Of a stretch of 50,935 nt of DNA, positions 1 to 10,592 are shown piece after piece. Source of the DNA: Zancudomyces culisetae (lineage: Eukaryota > Kickxellomycota > Harpellomycetes > Harpellales > Legeriomycetaceae); contig LSSK01001028.1 in the NCBI GenBank assembly GCA_001969505.1, positions 1 through 50,935 of the forward strand, read 5' to 3'. The notes beneath the pieces are model-generated. The model saw only the letters and a list, made by a program, of their open reading frames with translations. It was not told the DNA's origin and did not search any database. The position numbers and the translations under genes are program-made. Each line of letters begins with the position of its first letter. Within the stretch, counting starts at the first letter, position 1.

Positions 1-94
1 TGTTTTTTCAGCAAGTACACAAAGTCAAAACTAATTATTAGTCTCAATCCCAGCAAAAAGGATAAATACATGAATCTATTTATACATTTATTTT

Positions 95-1382
95 CTATGT
101 ACTTACTTGGTGGATAAGAAATCCCCTCAACCTTGCTTTTTCTATAAATTCATCTTCGCCCAATCCTCTTGGATAATATGAAAGATAAATAAGTGTGTTT
201 TTCGTGCTGAAACACTCCAGAGTATCCAGCAAGCACTCGTGAACCTCTTTAAGGTATATAATCTCAGATCCAAAGATATAATCAATTCCGCACCTGTCAA
301 GCACTTTGTTTTCTTGACCCCTATTATATTCATTGTCCGTAGTTTTGTATAACTTTCCCATAACCAGTAATCAACGTTGGTAAAAAAAATACATATATTA
401 TCCAACCAACCCAAGTTTGTAACACAACATATATGCATTTGAAAATTTAGTACTCAAGGTCTCTTTTTTTAATACAACACTATCTTCTACCATTTAAGAC
501 TTACCACTCCAACCCCAATGCCTTTATTGAGCCCCGATTTTCCTTCTCAGAACATTGTAAATGCGCATTTGCGCAAATGTTTCTTTTCAACAAATCCAGG
601 TGTTGCTCCAAGTCAGTTGCAACCACCTCTCCGCCTATTCGCACGTGTTTGCAATTAGCAACATTTACTCGATAAGAAATGCATATAGGACACAATATAA
701 GCATTCATCACAATAAAACATCCTCAAACAGCCAGGATAAATGAAAAACATACATAAAATGTAGCTGCTAACCTTTCAACCACGCAGCTATTGACACCAA
801 GCCACATCCCGATCCTAGCTCTAGACATGATTTTCCGGTCAATTCAAGGTATGCTTGAATAAACTCGCTTAGGATTACACTCTATCGCCACAGTCACTTT
901 AATTTTAGTACAACAGCCTTTTTTTGGTGAGGGGGTGGAAGGAGTAGTTTGAATTAATTGCTGTATATGCTTGGGAGAAAATATACCAATAAATAGAAAC
1001 AATAAATAGTAAATACCGCATCCCAGATTATTGTTCCTGTGTTTCTATGCAAATCCCTTTCACGTTGCACTTCCTGGTGTATTGTTACTATTGTTATTTA
1101 TTTTTTTAAAAATTTTGTGCAAGGTATTACCAATATATGAAAGAAATAAAATAACAGTTAACCAACTTTGACGCGGCAACCAAGTATGATACTACGTGTA
1201 TAAATTCTTATTTATCCTCATAACTGTATACACCATACAAAAAAAAAGAAATGTATTTTACCTTGATTCGATCCAAGTATAAAGGTCCGGCAATCCAAAG
1301 TACGGTTATCAATATATGGATTGGAGTATTTGTACAAAACCAAGCTGCTTTGCTCGTGTTTACTATTGTTGTTCTCGTTCAT
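95..1382 (-). CDS. METTL21/VCPKMT (Efm6)-like protein-lysine N-methyltransferase, five exons, 3' end uncertain
   Basis: Family 16 class I SAM-dependent methyltransferase. Relatives methylate lysines of elongation factors or VCP-type chaperones in the cytosol. I assembled exons 1262-1382, 1017-1087, 773-881, 505-667 and 107-320 (reading on to a stop at 95); all phases join cleanly. The spliced protein is about 229 aa. It shows GTIIWDASVILSEF (family WD motif), GKSCLELGSGCGLVSIAA (motif I, SAM binding), GGEVVATDLEQHLDLLKRNI (acidic end of strand 2), LEWG, then IDYIFGSEIIY (motif IV region). TDLE..LDLLK..I resembles METTL21D/VCPKMT and yeast Efm6 most. Donors are GTAAAA, GTATTT, GTTAGC and GTAAGT; acceptors are AG. 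A perfect GTAAGT at 106-101 lies 6 nt before the stop codon (97-95), so a last exon may lie further left or outside the window. Family identity is firm; substrate is unknown. Confidence 0.82.
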
Positions 1383-1679
1383 TGAATTTTATTTTATATA
1401 CATTCTTTCGTCCAGTTGCGCTGGAATTCCGACCTTTGGATCCCGAATTTACTGAACTAAACTGAAAAAGCTTGTATTTGATATTCCAGAGAGCTGAAAT
1501 TGAAATCAACTTCAAGCTACCTTTTTTCGCGCATTTTTCTTATTGGTGTTTATTATCATCTTTTCATTTTCAGATCAACGAAACCAATTAGGCTTTTATG
1601 TAATTTCAAACCTAAACAAAACTAGAAAAGTCCAGTGCAACTATCTAATAACGATTTGTAAAGTGGAGATAGTTGCTAT

Positions 1680-3794
1680 TCAATTTTTGATTATAGATCT
1701 GTTAACACTCTCAGGAAGACCAAGGCTCTTCACGTATGTAATAAAATTAAACAGGCCAACCAGGTTCCATGCTACGGATGTATTAAATGGATATGGCAGT
1801 TTTGAATAATGGCTTACATCCCACACCCATCCTCCCAAAACTGGGCCTATTACTCTGGTTAATGAAGAGAAAAACTGATGCACGCCGTTAGTATATCCCA
1901 GATCTGATGATTTCTTTGTAGCATTAGTGATCTATATCATAGCGATTCAAGTATTTAAATTCGGAGAGTTGGGTAGAGCTCGTAAATATGTATGCTAGCA
2001 CAATTTATAATAATTTTTTGTGTATTGCTTACCATAATGTAAATACTGGTGTAGCAAAATATACTTCCAGATACCCTAAATGCTAGGACTGCAGCCAAAA
2101 CAAACCATAGCATGAATTTTGCAAGAGTTGGTTCGTTGTCGAATGCAGATCTGTAAACAAGTGCGTTTCTGTTAAGTGGGTCCAAATACTTTTGAGCATA
2201 AATGTTCAGGAATGGCAATAATACACACCCTGGCATATTAAGTAGGGCTCCATATTTATAACACTTGAGACTACCATAGTGCTTATTAAATTTCGGGTAT
2301 ATAATTATCTGTATAACGAGTGCCATAATACCCGCTATAGCATTAGCATGACATATTTTTAGTGGTGAAAACCCCAGTCCACCATGAGAAAGATCGGCTG
2401 CTGACCAGATCGTAAATAGCCCTTCATGCATAGACGAGGCCAGTGTCATGGTGGCACTGGAAGCCAGGAGTATTTTCATTACTGGTGATACCCGAGTAGA
2501 ACCGTCTCCCTTGTTAGCGAGCTCCGAACATTCCATATCATTGGGTTGTCCATCATTCTGATGCCGATCTTTACCGTTTGTTTCTATAATTGTACACTCA
2601 TCTAGTTGCCTAAAAAACCATTTCAAAACCTAGTTCCGCCAGAAATTTCGATTTTATTAGTAATAAATATACCTGAATAATTACTTTTGTTTGTACTTGT
2701 TTCTGTAGAAGCTTCCTGTTGATAAAATGCCGTTTCATTTACAACATTTTTTTTTAAAGTTTCCTCAAGTTTATAAAACCCCAGAATTGTGCCAAACAGC
2801 GATACTAACGAAGAAACAAGGCAAGGCAACAGGTGTGGGTGCACCTGAAACAACCAAAACCCTTTAAAAACTGCTGGATACTGAGATGCTGGGTCGTAAA
2901 AAGAACCACCAAGAAGAGGTCCAATTATTGCTCCTGCAGTGTACCCAAGAGGTAAAATCGAAAAAAGCTTTGCTCTATTGCTCTGGTCGCTAATGTCACC
3001 AATTACCGATTTGACCGCCGTAATGTTTCCATTCAGCAATCCTGATAAGGTCCTAACCATCAATGCCAAATAATAGTTTTTGCAAAACCCGAACATCAAC
3101 ATTGTTACAACGTTTCCGAGCAGCCCATAAATCATTACCGGTCTTCTTCCAATTGTGTCTGATAACTTTCCCCATGGGATTACTATTTAATCAAACTTAT
3201 GCTAAGATTTTTGTTGATACAATCTAATGCTCTCAAGAGAGCGTATTAAAGATGCTAACAGTTTTACCTGTAATGGACTGGGCTAAAGGAAATGACGCAA
3301 TTAATATACCTGTGTACCATCCGAAATTCTCATCCTTATCCGTTACACCTGAAGCCTGGACGAGCTAGTTAAATTTTAATTATCAAAAGGCATTTTTATG
3401 TTGTATTTTTACCCAACTTCAATAAATTAATAGTAATGGTGAGTTGTGTACACAAGCATTTCAGTACCTTATATACAAAAGGAAGAATGATAAATATACT
3501 GATGGGATCTGAGATTCTGACAAGGATTATTACAATTAGCTTTGTCCATGGGATTGGTGTTTCTGTGGCGTTTTCCGTCGCTTCAGGGTTTATCCCAAAA
3601 TCCACAAGACTTTGGTATTCAGTTTGTCCCGAGACAGAGTGTTTTGATATTGTACCAGCAGTACTTGACACTGATACCAACTTTATTCCTTTTTTTTCTT
3701 TTGTTTTTGTGCTTTTTATGTTAATAGTTGGAATACTTGAGTAATTCGGATGGCATCTATCTACCAGTTTATTTTGCTGATTAATGTTTTCCAT
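1680..3794 (-). CDS. Major facilitator superfamily transporter (ZIFL/YCR023C-like), five exons
   Basis: Twelve-helix MFS permease of the plasma or vacuolar membrane; substrate not predictable. Exons in translation order are 3468-3794, 3268-3364, 2743-3182, 2033-2629 and 1680-1931, giving about 570 aa with consistent phases. The N-terminal ~80 residues are a polar cytosolic leader. Helix 1 is TKLIVIILVRISDPISIFII, then GWYTGILIASFPLAQ (helix 2). The MFS signature WGKLSDTIGRRPV follows helix 2. RTLSGLLNGN, GAIIGPLLGGSFYDP and, in the C-terminal half, RVIGPVLGGWVWD match the fungal/plant ZIFL-type family. The loop between helices 6 and 7 is long and acidic. The splice at 2630-2742 is the least certain: GTAAAT is the donor that keeps frame, and TACTAAT is a good branch point about 30 nt before the acceptor. 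The start at 3794 is the ATG just before the polar leader. Confidence 0.85.
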
Positions 3795-4852
3795 TCTGCA
3801 GAGCTCTTGGTATAAAAAGAAAAATGAATCGGAATAATATATAAACCACAGAAAAAGTAGAACAAAGTAAATATCCAGAACCCGAGTTTGACAAAATGTC
3901 AAGGGGAAAGACTAAGAATGCCGTTATATATTTCTGACACTAGACCAGTAGAGCATCTAATTATTATAAAAGTGACCATACTTGGGTTATATCCAGTAAA
4001 CGCAGACCAGAACGGTGGGTACCCCTGCTAGTTATTCTGTTTTTTTTTTGAGTAGAGAAAAAGGAACGCTAAAACCGGTTGGACGTTGGATAACCTGAAG
4101 AGTTGGCCTACTTCGCATTGTAACCAGAAAAAAAAGAAAAAAAAGAAAAAAATAAATACCAGAAATGTTTATTTAACATGCGGACAAGTTCAGTTTTCGC
4201 GGCTTTAGACTCCCAAATTGTAGATTTTATCCGACCTTAGGTAGGTCGAGTTGTCCATTTAGATTTTTTAGTTCACAAGTTTGTAAGCGAAAACAAAACA
4301 AAACATAATATAATAAAGATGCACGCTGAGATTACACCAACCACAAACACTATCTAGGACTACAACTAGTGAAATAGGAATCTAACACTTTATTAGCTTT
4401 CTTTAAAACAAATACCTGATCTGAGTCGTGTTTAGACTGGACCAGTAGAAAAACTGTGGCAAAGTAGTATCCTGTTACGCTTTTGTATAATGTTTGGTTC
4501 TGTTGTACAGAGGAGCTGGCACGTTGTGCGAAGTTGGTGTTAGTTTGGACTAATTATGCCCTTTACGAATCAATTTAAAACTCGAATACAGCGCAAGTCC
4601 TCCATGTTAAACTATTTAGGAAGTAAAATTTTAGACTCGGGTGTTGATGCCTTTTTTTTTCTTTACCAGTGAAACACACAACAACGCAAATATGCTAGTG
4701 CATTTAAGGAGATATGTGGTAAAATATTCTTCCCTGTATGATTGAATGTTGATGCTGGCAAATACCTCCGTCTATTACCCCTGTGGTAGCTTAGCCCGAG
4801 ATGAGTCTGCAAAAAAGAAAAAAGCAAAATTAAATAAATAAACAGCAAATAT
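3795..4852. other. Intergenic region, 1.06 kb
   Basis: Lies upstream of the MFS gene start and downstream of the next minus-strand gene. It is AT-rich with A-runs near 4126-4155. I see no conserved ORF, tRNA or snRNA signature. The one short ORF here (4663-4848, minus) has no recognisable protein character. Confidence 0.6.
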
Positions 4853-6263
4853 CTATTTCTTCGATTCTACAACTTTAAGCCGAGATGCCTGCTCAATTAT
4901 GCCCTGGATTACTTGGTTATACGCTTCAGACTCTTCACTTAATAATTTCTGCTCTGTTTCAGCTCGTTTGATATACTTTTTTATAGAGAAAAGGGCTAAA
5001 TCCAGTGTTTTCCCGTCATTAATAGGATCAAAGTCCGGCTTTGAGACAAAATTCTGAATATCTTGGATGCTTAGTAATGGTGGCTTTTCAGAAGCCTTGT
5101 CTCCAGATCTGGCAAGAGATGATGCGCCTTCTTTTGTGTACTTGAGGTGGTTTCCATCAGAATCTAAAACTAAATTGCGTCCTTTACCACCATCGTTCTT
5201 ATTTTTATGGTCATTGCATCCAGGAGTGCTATCATCATTACCAACAGCCTCTAATGTGTCTGCCGATCCACCATATTCGTCCGACTTTTCATTAAAGGAA
5301 TCAATCTTATCCTATTTAACGAATGTAAGAACAGGCTGAGCTTCGTTAGATATTTGATATCTAGTAGTCACTGTAAAAAGAGTATGAAAGCGAAAATTCC
5401 AAGATTTTCGTAAATAACGAGCAAACATTATCACAAAGAGAGATAGGGGTAAACTTACAGGTATGTACTTTTCTATACCTAGGTTAAAAAGAAGGAGAGA
5501 ATGTATATCACTTTCATTCGGAATTTCGTTCCCAGGAGCAAATTTCGGAAGTTCAAAGCTCGTTGTTTCAAAACCACTGTCTTTGCTAGCAGTGCCGAAT
5601 TCTGGTTGGTTTATTGAAGAGCCCTTCGCACTAGAAATTTAACACGTTTTATCAACAAGGTTAACCGATAGATATCAAGAGAAAGAATACTCAAATAGTC
5701 TTTTTAAAAAAATCTTTCCCAAAAAAAAGAGGAAAATATCCTGTTCACAATTACTGTTGTGATGTACTCAAGATTTACCTTGCGTTGAAACTTGCTGCTT
5801 CTGTATACCTTTCTTTTGGAAAAATCAATTCTAGACACCTAGACAAAGCTTCACCATACTCTATATGACTCATGTTCGAGTTTCGAACAATTGGATCCTA
5901 TTTCAAAGTTGTAATAAGATTATCAATATGATGATTGTTCTTGTGATAAATCTGAGGAACGGGGAGAATGCACTCGCAAATATTCAGGTTGAGATTATCT
6001 ATATGGTTTTGAGCAAAAACCTAAAAAAAAGCAAAAGTATATTTTACCAAAATGTAATCCAATCTTTTCAAAACATCATTCTCGTTTGCTTGCTCGTGAG
6101 AGAAAGGCACACTTTGTTCTACAGGAGGTACAGCAGGTTCAAATTGTTGAAAATCCTCAAAGTCGCCAAAATCGTCAAAACTTTCGAAATCCTCAATCGA
6201 ATCTACTATATTTGCACTTTTCCCATCGTCAAAATTTGATTTAGCGTTTGAAAGTTCCTCCAT
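4853..6263 (-). CDS. Putative LAA2/aftiphilin-like clathrin-adaptor accessory protein, five exons
   Basis: Exons in translation order are 6048-6263, 5779-5897, 5459-5630 and 4853-5311, with introns 5898-6047, 5631-5778 and 5312-5458; by this model there are four coding exons, and the protein is about 321 aa. The N-terminus (residues ~24-46) is packed with acidic-aromatic motifs of the [DE]FxxF type (EDFESFDDFGDFEDFQQF), as in aftiphilin and yeast Laa2, which bind AP-1/clathrin ear domains in trans-Golgi and endosomal traffic. The middle holds a leucine-rich stretch (SDIHSLLLFNLGIEKY). The C-terminal ~90 residues look helical and charged (LFSIKKYIKRAETEQKLLSEESEAYNQVI). All introns are 147-150 nt with GTAA donors and TAG acceptors. 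Gene structure is well supported by frame continuity. The functional name rests on the motif-rich N-terminus and is tentative. Confidence 0.6.
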
Positions 6264-6761
6264 CGCGTATTTGGGACAGGCGAGCCTACAGCGTTAAAGT
6301 GTTTTCAGAATAAGGGAAAAGAGTAGGATTAAAGTTAAAAAATATTGTTTTTATATTACAATGCTGTTTAAAGTTATATTGCAGTGTTGCCTTTATAGTT
6401 TTATTTGTTTGAAGAGAATGAAGCAACATATTAATGTTTAAAACATATAAATAGTTTTTTAACCAAAAATGCCACCAATAAAACCAAGAAATGAAGAAAA
6501 TGAGTGGCAATCGATAAATACCCAGTGAGATCATGTGTGTATAATGGTAAATTAAAGTAGACGCGGGTGCAACGTCTGCTTGAATTTCATCCGTTTATAT
6601 ACTTTGTTAAATTATTTGGTGCATTGATGTATGGTGCAATAAATACAGATTATATGGTAAATGTAATGGAAACATCACTTTACAAAAAAATAGTGGCAAT
6701 AGCCGAGCCAACACTTTTTTTTTTTGAAAAAAAAGAATATATTAAACATAAAATAATAATA
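6264..6761. other. Intergenic region, 0.5 kb
   Basis: Upstream of the LAA2-like gene and downstream of the F-box gene, both on the minus strand. Very AT-rich (long A/T stretches at 6340-6480 and a T9/A run near 6715-6733). No gene or RNA is visible. Confidence 0.6.
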
Positions 6762-8771
6762 TTACTCCATTTTGTAGTCGGAGTTTAGTTTTACAGTGGC
6801 AGCTTTGGGGAGACCAGAAAACGAAGACAGACCACATTTAGCGCGGATTCTGAGATACTTTAGGTTAGGCCAGCTTTGAAGCGCAAAAACCGCAGAGACG
6901 ACATCTTCAGAAAAGTAGCCAACGTCCTTTAAATCTAGAATTGACAGGTTTGGCAAAAATTGCGGGTCTAGATGTATCAGAAACTCGTCATTAAGCCTTA
7001 AACAACTCCACGCCCTAAGCTCACGGAGTTTGGGTGTTTTTTTCAGTAGGCTAGCCATAGCTGTGGAACTAACCGCACAACCACCAATATCCAAAAGCCT
7101 AAGTCTGGGAGAAGTATGTTTCTCTAGAGCAGCAATAGTCTTATCAGAGATATTTGTAGCCCGTATTTTGAGGCTCTCCAGATGAACACAGTTCTGAATG
7201 ACAGGAACCAAATCCTCGTCTCTAAGTTCGACACGATTGGTAACGTTAAGAGACCGCAAGTTTGGCAAACAAGTTGAAACGAGCTTCATGGCCTCCACAT
7301 CCCACATTATAAAATCAGTCAAGTTCAAACGAGTTAAGTTTGGGTATGTATCAAAAAGCAATTTCAGCAGCTCTATCCTACGACCATGGTTGGTGATTCC
7401 ATTGGGGTTTAACACCGTCAAATCATTAATCAGTGGGCAATAGCTCTCCATAAATTGCTGTAGTCTTCGAACGGTGCCACTGGATACAGATCGAATCAGC
7501 GAAAACTGACTTCCGGTTGACCTCGGATAACCACCAAGTGAAGATGCACGAGTCGGTGCGTCAGAGCCATTAAATGGTGGGTCATAGTCACCCTCAAGCA
7601 TATTTCCAACCCCAGGTGTTCCTGGAACAGGGGTTCCTATTCCCAGTTGCGATACGGTGGGTAATGATGCTCTTCCTCTACCGAGAACTCCTCCGTTATG
7701 TTCACGATTATAATTCTCTGTAAAAAATGGAACGTTTGGTGGTGTTGTTGGTCTAACGATAGAGCCTACGTCAGTAATGATCGAAGATGCATCGGAGTCA
7801 ATGGCACTGCAATTTGCATCGCTAAAATTGTGCAGGTTAGATTCAAGTATGGAAATTCCCGAAGTTGACGCATAGCTTGAGTGTTCTGAGACAGTAAAGT
7901 CTGGTTTGCACCCTTTAGTTGCATTTATATCCAGCCCAATGTCAAGTTCATCATTTCCAAGCAAGTAGCCATCCAAATTATTTTCGGTAATATCCGATAA
8001 GTGCTGCTCGCTCCCCCTTGAGTCAATCCGATGGCTGCCAGTTTGATTAGTAAATGATAACCGTGGTGATTGATGTAGCAAACACGACATACTTGAAGCA
8101 GAGCCAGATCTTGAAAGCGGTCTAGGAATTGACCATGTACTCTTTTCTTCCGCTGAAGATCCCACTACTGGGATGCTATGTCCTCCCGTGGAGAGCGTGC
8201 TCGCTGTAAGGATCTCTATTGGCGGAACAATCAATGCCTTTCGAATATACCTTCCATATGTGGTCAGTATGCCACGCATTGCACCCAATTGCCTTTTGTC
8301 TAAGGGAAAAACCATTCTCTTCCATAAATGTCGTGCCGCGGCATCTTTCCATGCGTGGTTTATTATACTAGCTGTTCTCAGTTCTGTAGGTGTAAAGTAG
8401 GAAAATATCTCTACTAGCAATTCTTGTGTAAGTAAATTTACTTTTCCAACTCGCACATCCTCAGTTTCTTGCCTGTTCTCTTCTTTTCTCCTGTCTTTTT
8501 CTGCAATTTCTGCTAGTTTGACATTTAAAAACCCCCGTTCATTTTTATGTTTGTTTAAATATTCACCCTTTTTGTCTTTTCCAAGTTGCGAAAAGTCATT
8601 GGGGATTTCAAATCTGGTGGGACTCACACTTTTAGATTCGTTCTGTTCGGTCACTTTCATTTTATGTAGCGCTTTCCCAAGTTCAGTCGTTTTACCCGAG
8701 TTGTGCTGTGGAAAATTTTCCGGTGCTTTGCCAACATCGCCATTATATGGTTCATCCCTAGCTTTGTTCAT
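6762..8771 (-). CDS. F-box / leucine-rich repeat protein (SCF substrate receptor)
   Basis: Single-exon 669-aa protein. Residues ~112-152 are an F-box (LLTQELLVEIFSYFTPTELR, then INHAWKDAAARHLWKRM), the Skp1-binding motif of SCF ubiquitin ligases. A long Ser/Thr/Gly-rich linker (~165-440) precedes at least six LRRs in residues ~450-655 (units such as YPNLTRLNLTDF, LPNLRSLNVTNR, VHLESLKIRAT, SPRLRLLDIGG, TPKLRELRAWSC, LPNLSILDLKD). The layout resembles fungal FBXL/Amn1-Grr1-type proteins, but the long linker and short LRR array do not identify one ortholog. The first ATG after an in-frame stop is at 8771; the protein ends KLNSDYKME. No intron is evident. Likely role: recognising phosphoproteins or other targets for ubiquitination; target unknown. 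Confidence 0.88.
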   Translation of the reverse strand: MNKARDEPYNGDVGKAPENFPQHNSGKTTELGKALHKMKVTEQNESKSVSPTRFEIPNDFSQLGKDKKGEYLNKHKNERGFLNVKLAEIAEKDRRKEENRQETEDVRVGKVNLLTQELLVEIFSYFTPTELRTASIINHAWKDAAARHLWKRMVFPLDKRQLGAMRGILTTYGRYIRKALIVPPIEILTASTLSTGGHSIPVVGSSAEEKSTWSIPRPLSRSGSASSMSCLLHQSPRLSFTNQTGSHRIDSRGSEQHLSDITENNLDGYLLGNDELDIGLDINATKGCKPDFTVSEHSSYASTSGISILESNLHNFSDANCSAIDSDASSIITDVGSIVRPTTPPNVPFFTENYNREHNGGVLGRGRASLPTVSQLGIGTPVPGTPGVGNMLEGDYDPPFNGSDAPTRASSLGGYPRSTGSQFSLIRSVSSGTVRRLQQFMESYCPLINDLTVLNPNGITNHGRRIELLKLLFDTYPNLTRLNLTDFIMWDVEAMKLVSTCLPNLRSLNVTNRVELRDEDLVPVIQNCVHLESLKIRATNISDKTIAALEKHTSPRLRLLDIGGCAVSSTAMASLLKKTPKLRELRAWSCLRLNDEFLIHLDPQFLPNLSILDLKDVGYFSEDVVSAVFALQSWPNLKYLRIRAKCGLSSFSGLPKAATVKLNSDYKME

Positions 8772-10592
8772 GGATTTTTCACTTGTGTGTTGGGATAAAT
8801 ATATCGGTTAGTTCTTTTGCGTTTTTGTTGTTGATGTAAGAAAGTTTAAAACTGTGCTTCAATATTCTTTATGATTTTCTAGTTTTTACTACAGAACTTG
8901 TTGGCAATTCAAACTCGTTTCTAGTTTCTGTAAAATATCCACATCTTATCTCTACAGTTCCTCGCCTATATTATTTTCTTTGTATTTGCGTTTTCAGTAG
9001 GAAAGTTTGGTTTTTGAGTTTGAATTAATTAGTGTGAATATAATATAAATAGTAGTGCTCTTTTAGATATTCGGTGGAAATACCATAACTAGCCTTCACG
9101 ATATTTATTTGATTTTTGAAGAATTGTTATTCTGTGGTACTCAATCAAAACACCCAGTGCTGTTTTAGAAAACACTAGCCTTGTAGGCACCCATACCAGT
9201 ACTATTACCTGGAACTGTTCAGAAGCCGGTTTTATAAAGCATTCGAAAATACATATATAGGTATCATTGTACCATTAATATGTCAAACCCTCAGTGTATA
9301 TATTCTACGTAGTTTGTAATTTACTGTCAATAACAGCTTACTAGAGAGGAAAAGAGGGGGGAATGGGGGTGGTGACAATTAAAAACAACACTCATGTATA
9401 ACGAGCTGCCGTAAAAAGAGATAAGGTACGTCTATATGTTTACAGTACTTTAAATATTGACTTTGCTAGACTCTGCACATATAGTTCTATCCCCCCAAAA
9501 ATAAAATAATGATAATCACAGTCCACGAATGTGTATTTTAGTTGTGTTCTTGAAGGGATATATGGCCACCGGGTACGTATCCTTTTTCAAGTTTTCCACC
9601 TCCCATTTTAAGGCTACTTCTCTAGCCTTCCCCCTCCCCCGAGCTTCTCGAGAGTAAACCCAGAAATATTTCATTTTTGTTTTACTTTTCAGTCATAAAA
9701 AATTGTTCAAAGATTAAAAGTACCGTAATTAAACTTGCGACTACGCATTGGAGCTTCATTTTTTTGCTATAGCTTCGGTAACACGGGTATCCTGCATCAA
9801 ACCGACTCCACTTGTCTCTACAGCATACTCATTAGTTAAAAGTTGTTTGGTGAACCTAGTACCATATCATGTTTACCACTATCGGTGTTAATGTCGCATA
9901 AATACTCATAAGCACAGAAAGGATATATTCTCCATTTTATCCGGTTCCACTCAGTACATTAGATACATTTTATTTTTTTTTGGTCTAGTCTAAGAAGCTA
10001 GCATTCAATCTAAAAACATCGACACTCAAAAATGTATTTATGGAGAGCAGGGCGGTTTGTTGAACTTTTTAATATCATTTTACAGTCTCAGGAGGGAATT
10101 GGCAGTAATTCGTTTGCTCGGTGGTACGGTGTGGGGGATGGAAAATTTATACTCCGTCACACACAACCCTAGATCTTCGGATAAACATTCTGGCCCTGCC
10201 TCCGCCTTTTTGAAAAATCGGGTGTGATTCAATTAGTTTCAAATGAAGCAAAATAAAAACTCCAGGTGGCCTGGATGCTTGTCTGACGACATAACACCAA
10301 GTTATTGCGGTTGAAGCTTTATAAAAGATTCGGGGTAGCAAAAATAGGTATGAACATAACTATAGTAGTTAGCGGTCAAGCTATCTGGAGTGTATCGTTG
10401 AGGAGTAAGAACAAGTTTCAACCCATGTATTTCAGTTTTCTGGAAATAATAGTATTTATATAAATAGGCCACAATATCTCTAATCCTGTTACTACAATCC
10501 ATAATTACTCCTCCGTATTTAGCTAAAACACATCTTTGGGTTGGTATAATATACAAATAATATAAATAAAAAGAGGCAAACTGAGACTAAAG
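8772..10592. other. Divergent intergenic region, 1.8 kb
   Basis: Upstream of two divergent genes (F-box protein to the left, secreted repeat protein to the right), so it carries both promoters. It contains short homopolymer tracts (C6 at 9491-9496, T runs near 9970) and a pyrimidine-rich patch at 9596-9660. Two weak minus-strand ORFs occur at 10147-10556 but lack any recognisable motif. TATAAATAAAA occurs at about 10561. No tRNA or snRNA was recognised. Confidence 0.55.

Noticed and set aside
361-438. Alternative exon joining in the methyltransferase using the acceptor near 352.
   Set aside because: It changes frame and loses the IDYIFGSEIIY motif; the acceptor at 321-322 restores LEWG and the right phase.
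5312-5320. In-frame TAG between two open stretches of the LAA2-like gene, at first suggesting stop-codon readthrough.
   Set aside because: The TAG is the acceptor of a 147-nt intron with a GTAAGT donor at 5458; splicing gives a continuous phase-0 frame.
10147-10556. Two overlapping minus ORFs upstream of the secreted-protein gene.
   Set aside because: No motif, no convincing splice joining them; overlap in different frames suggests chance.
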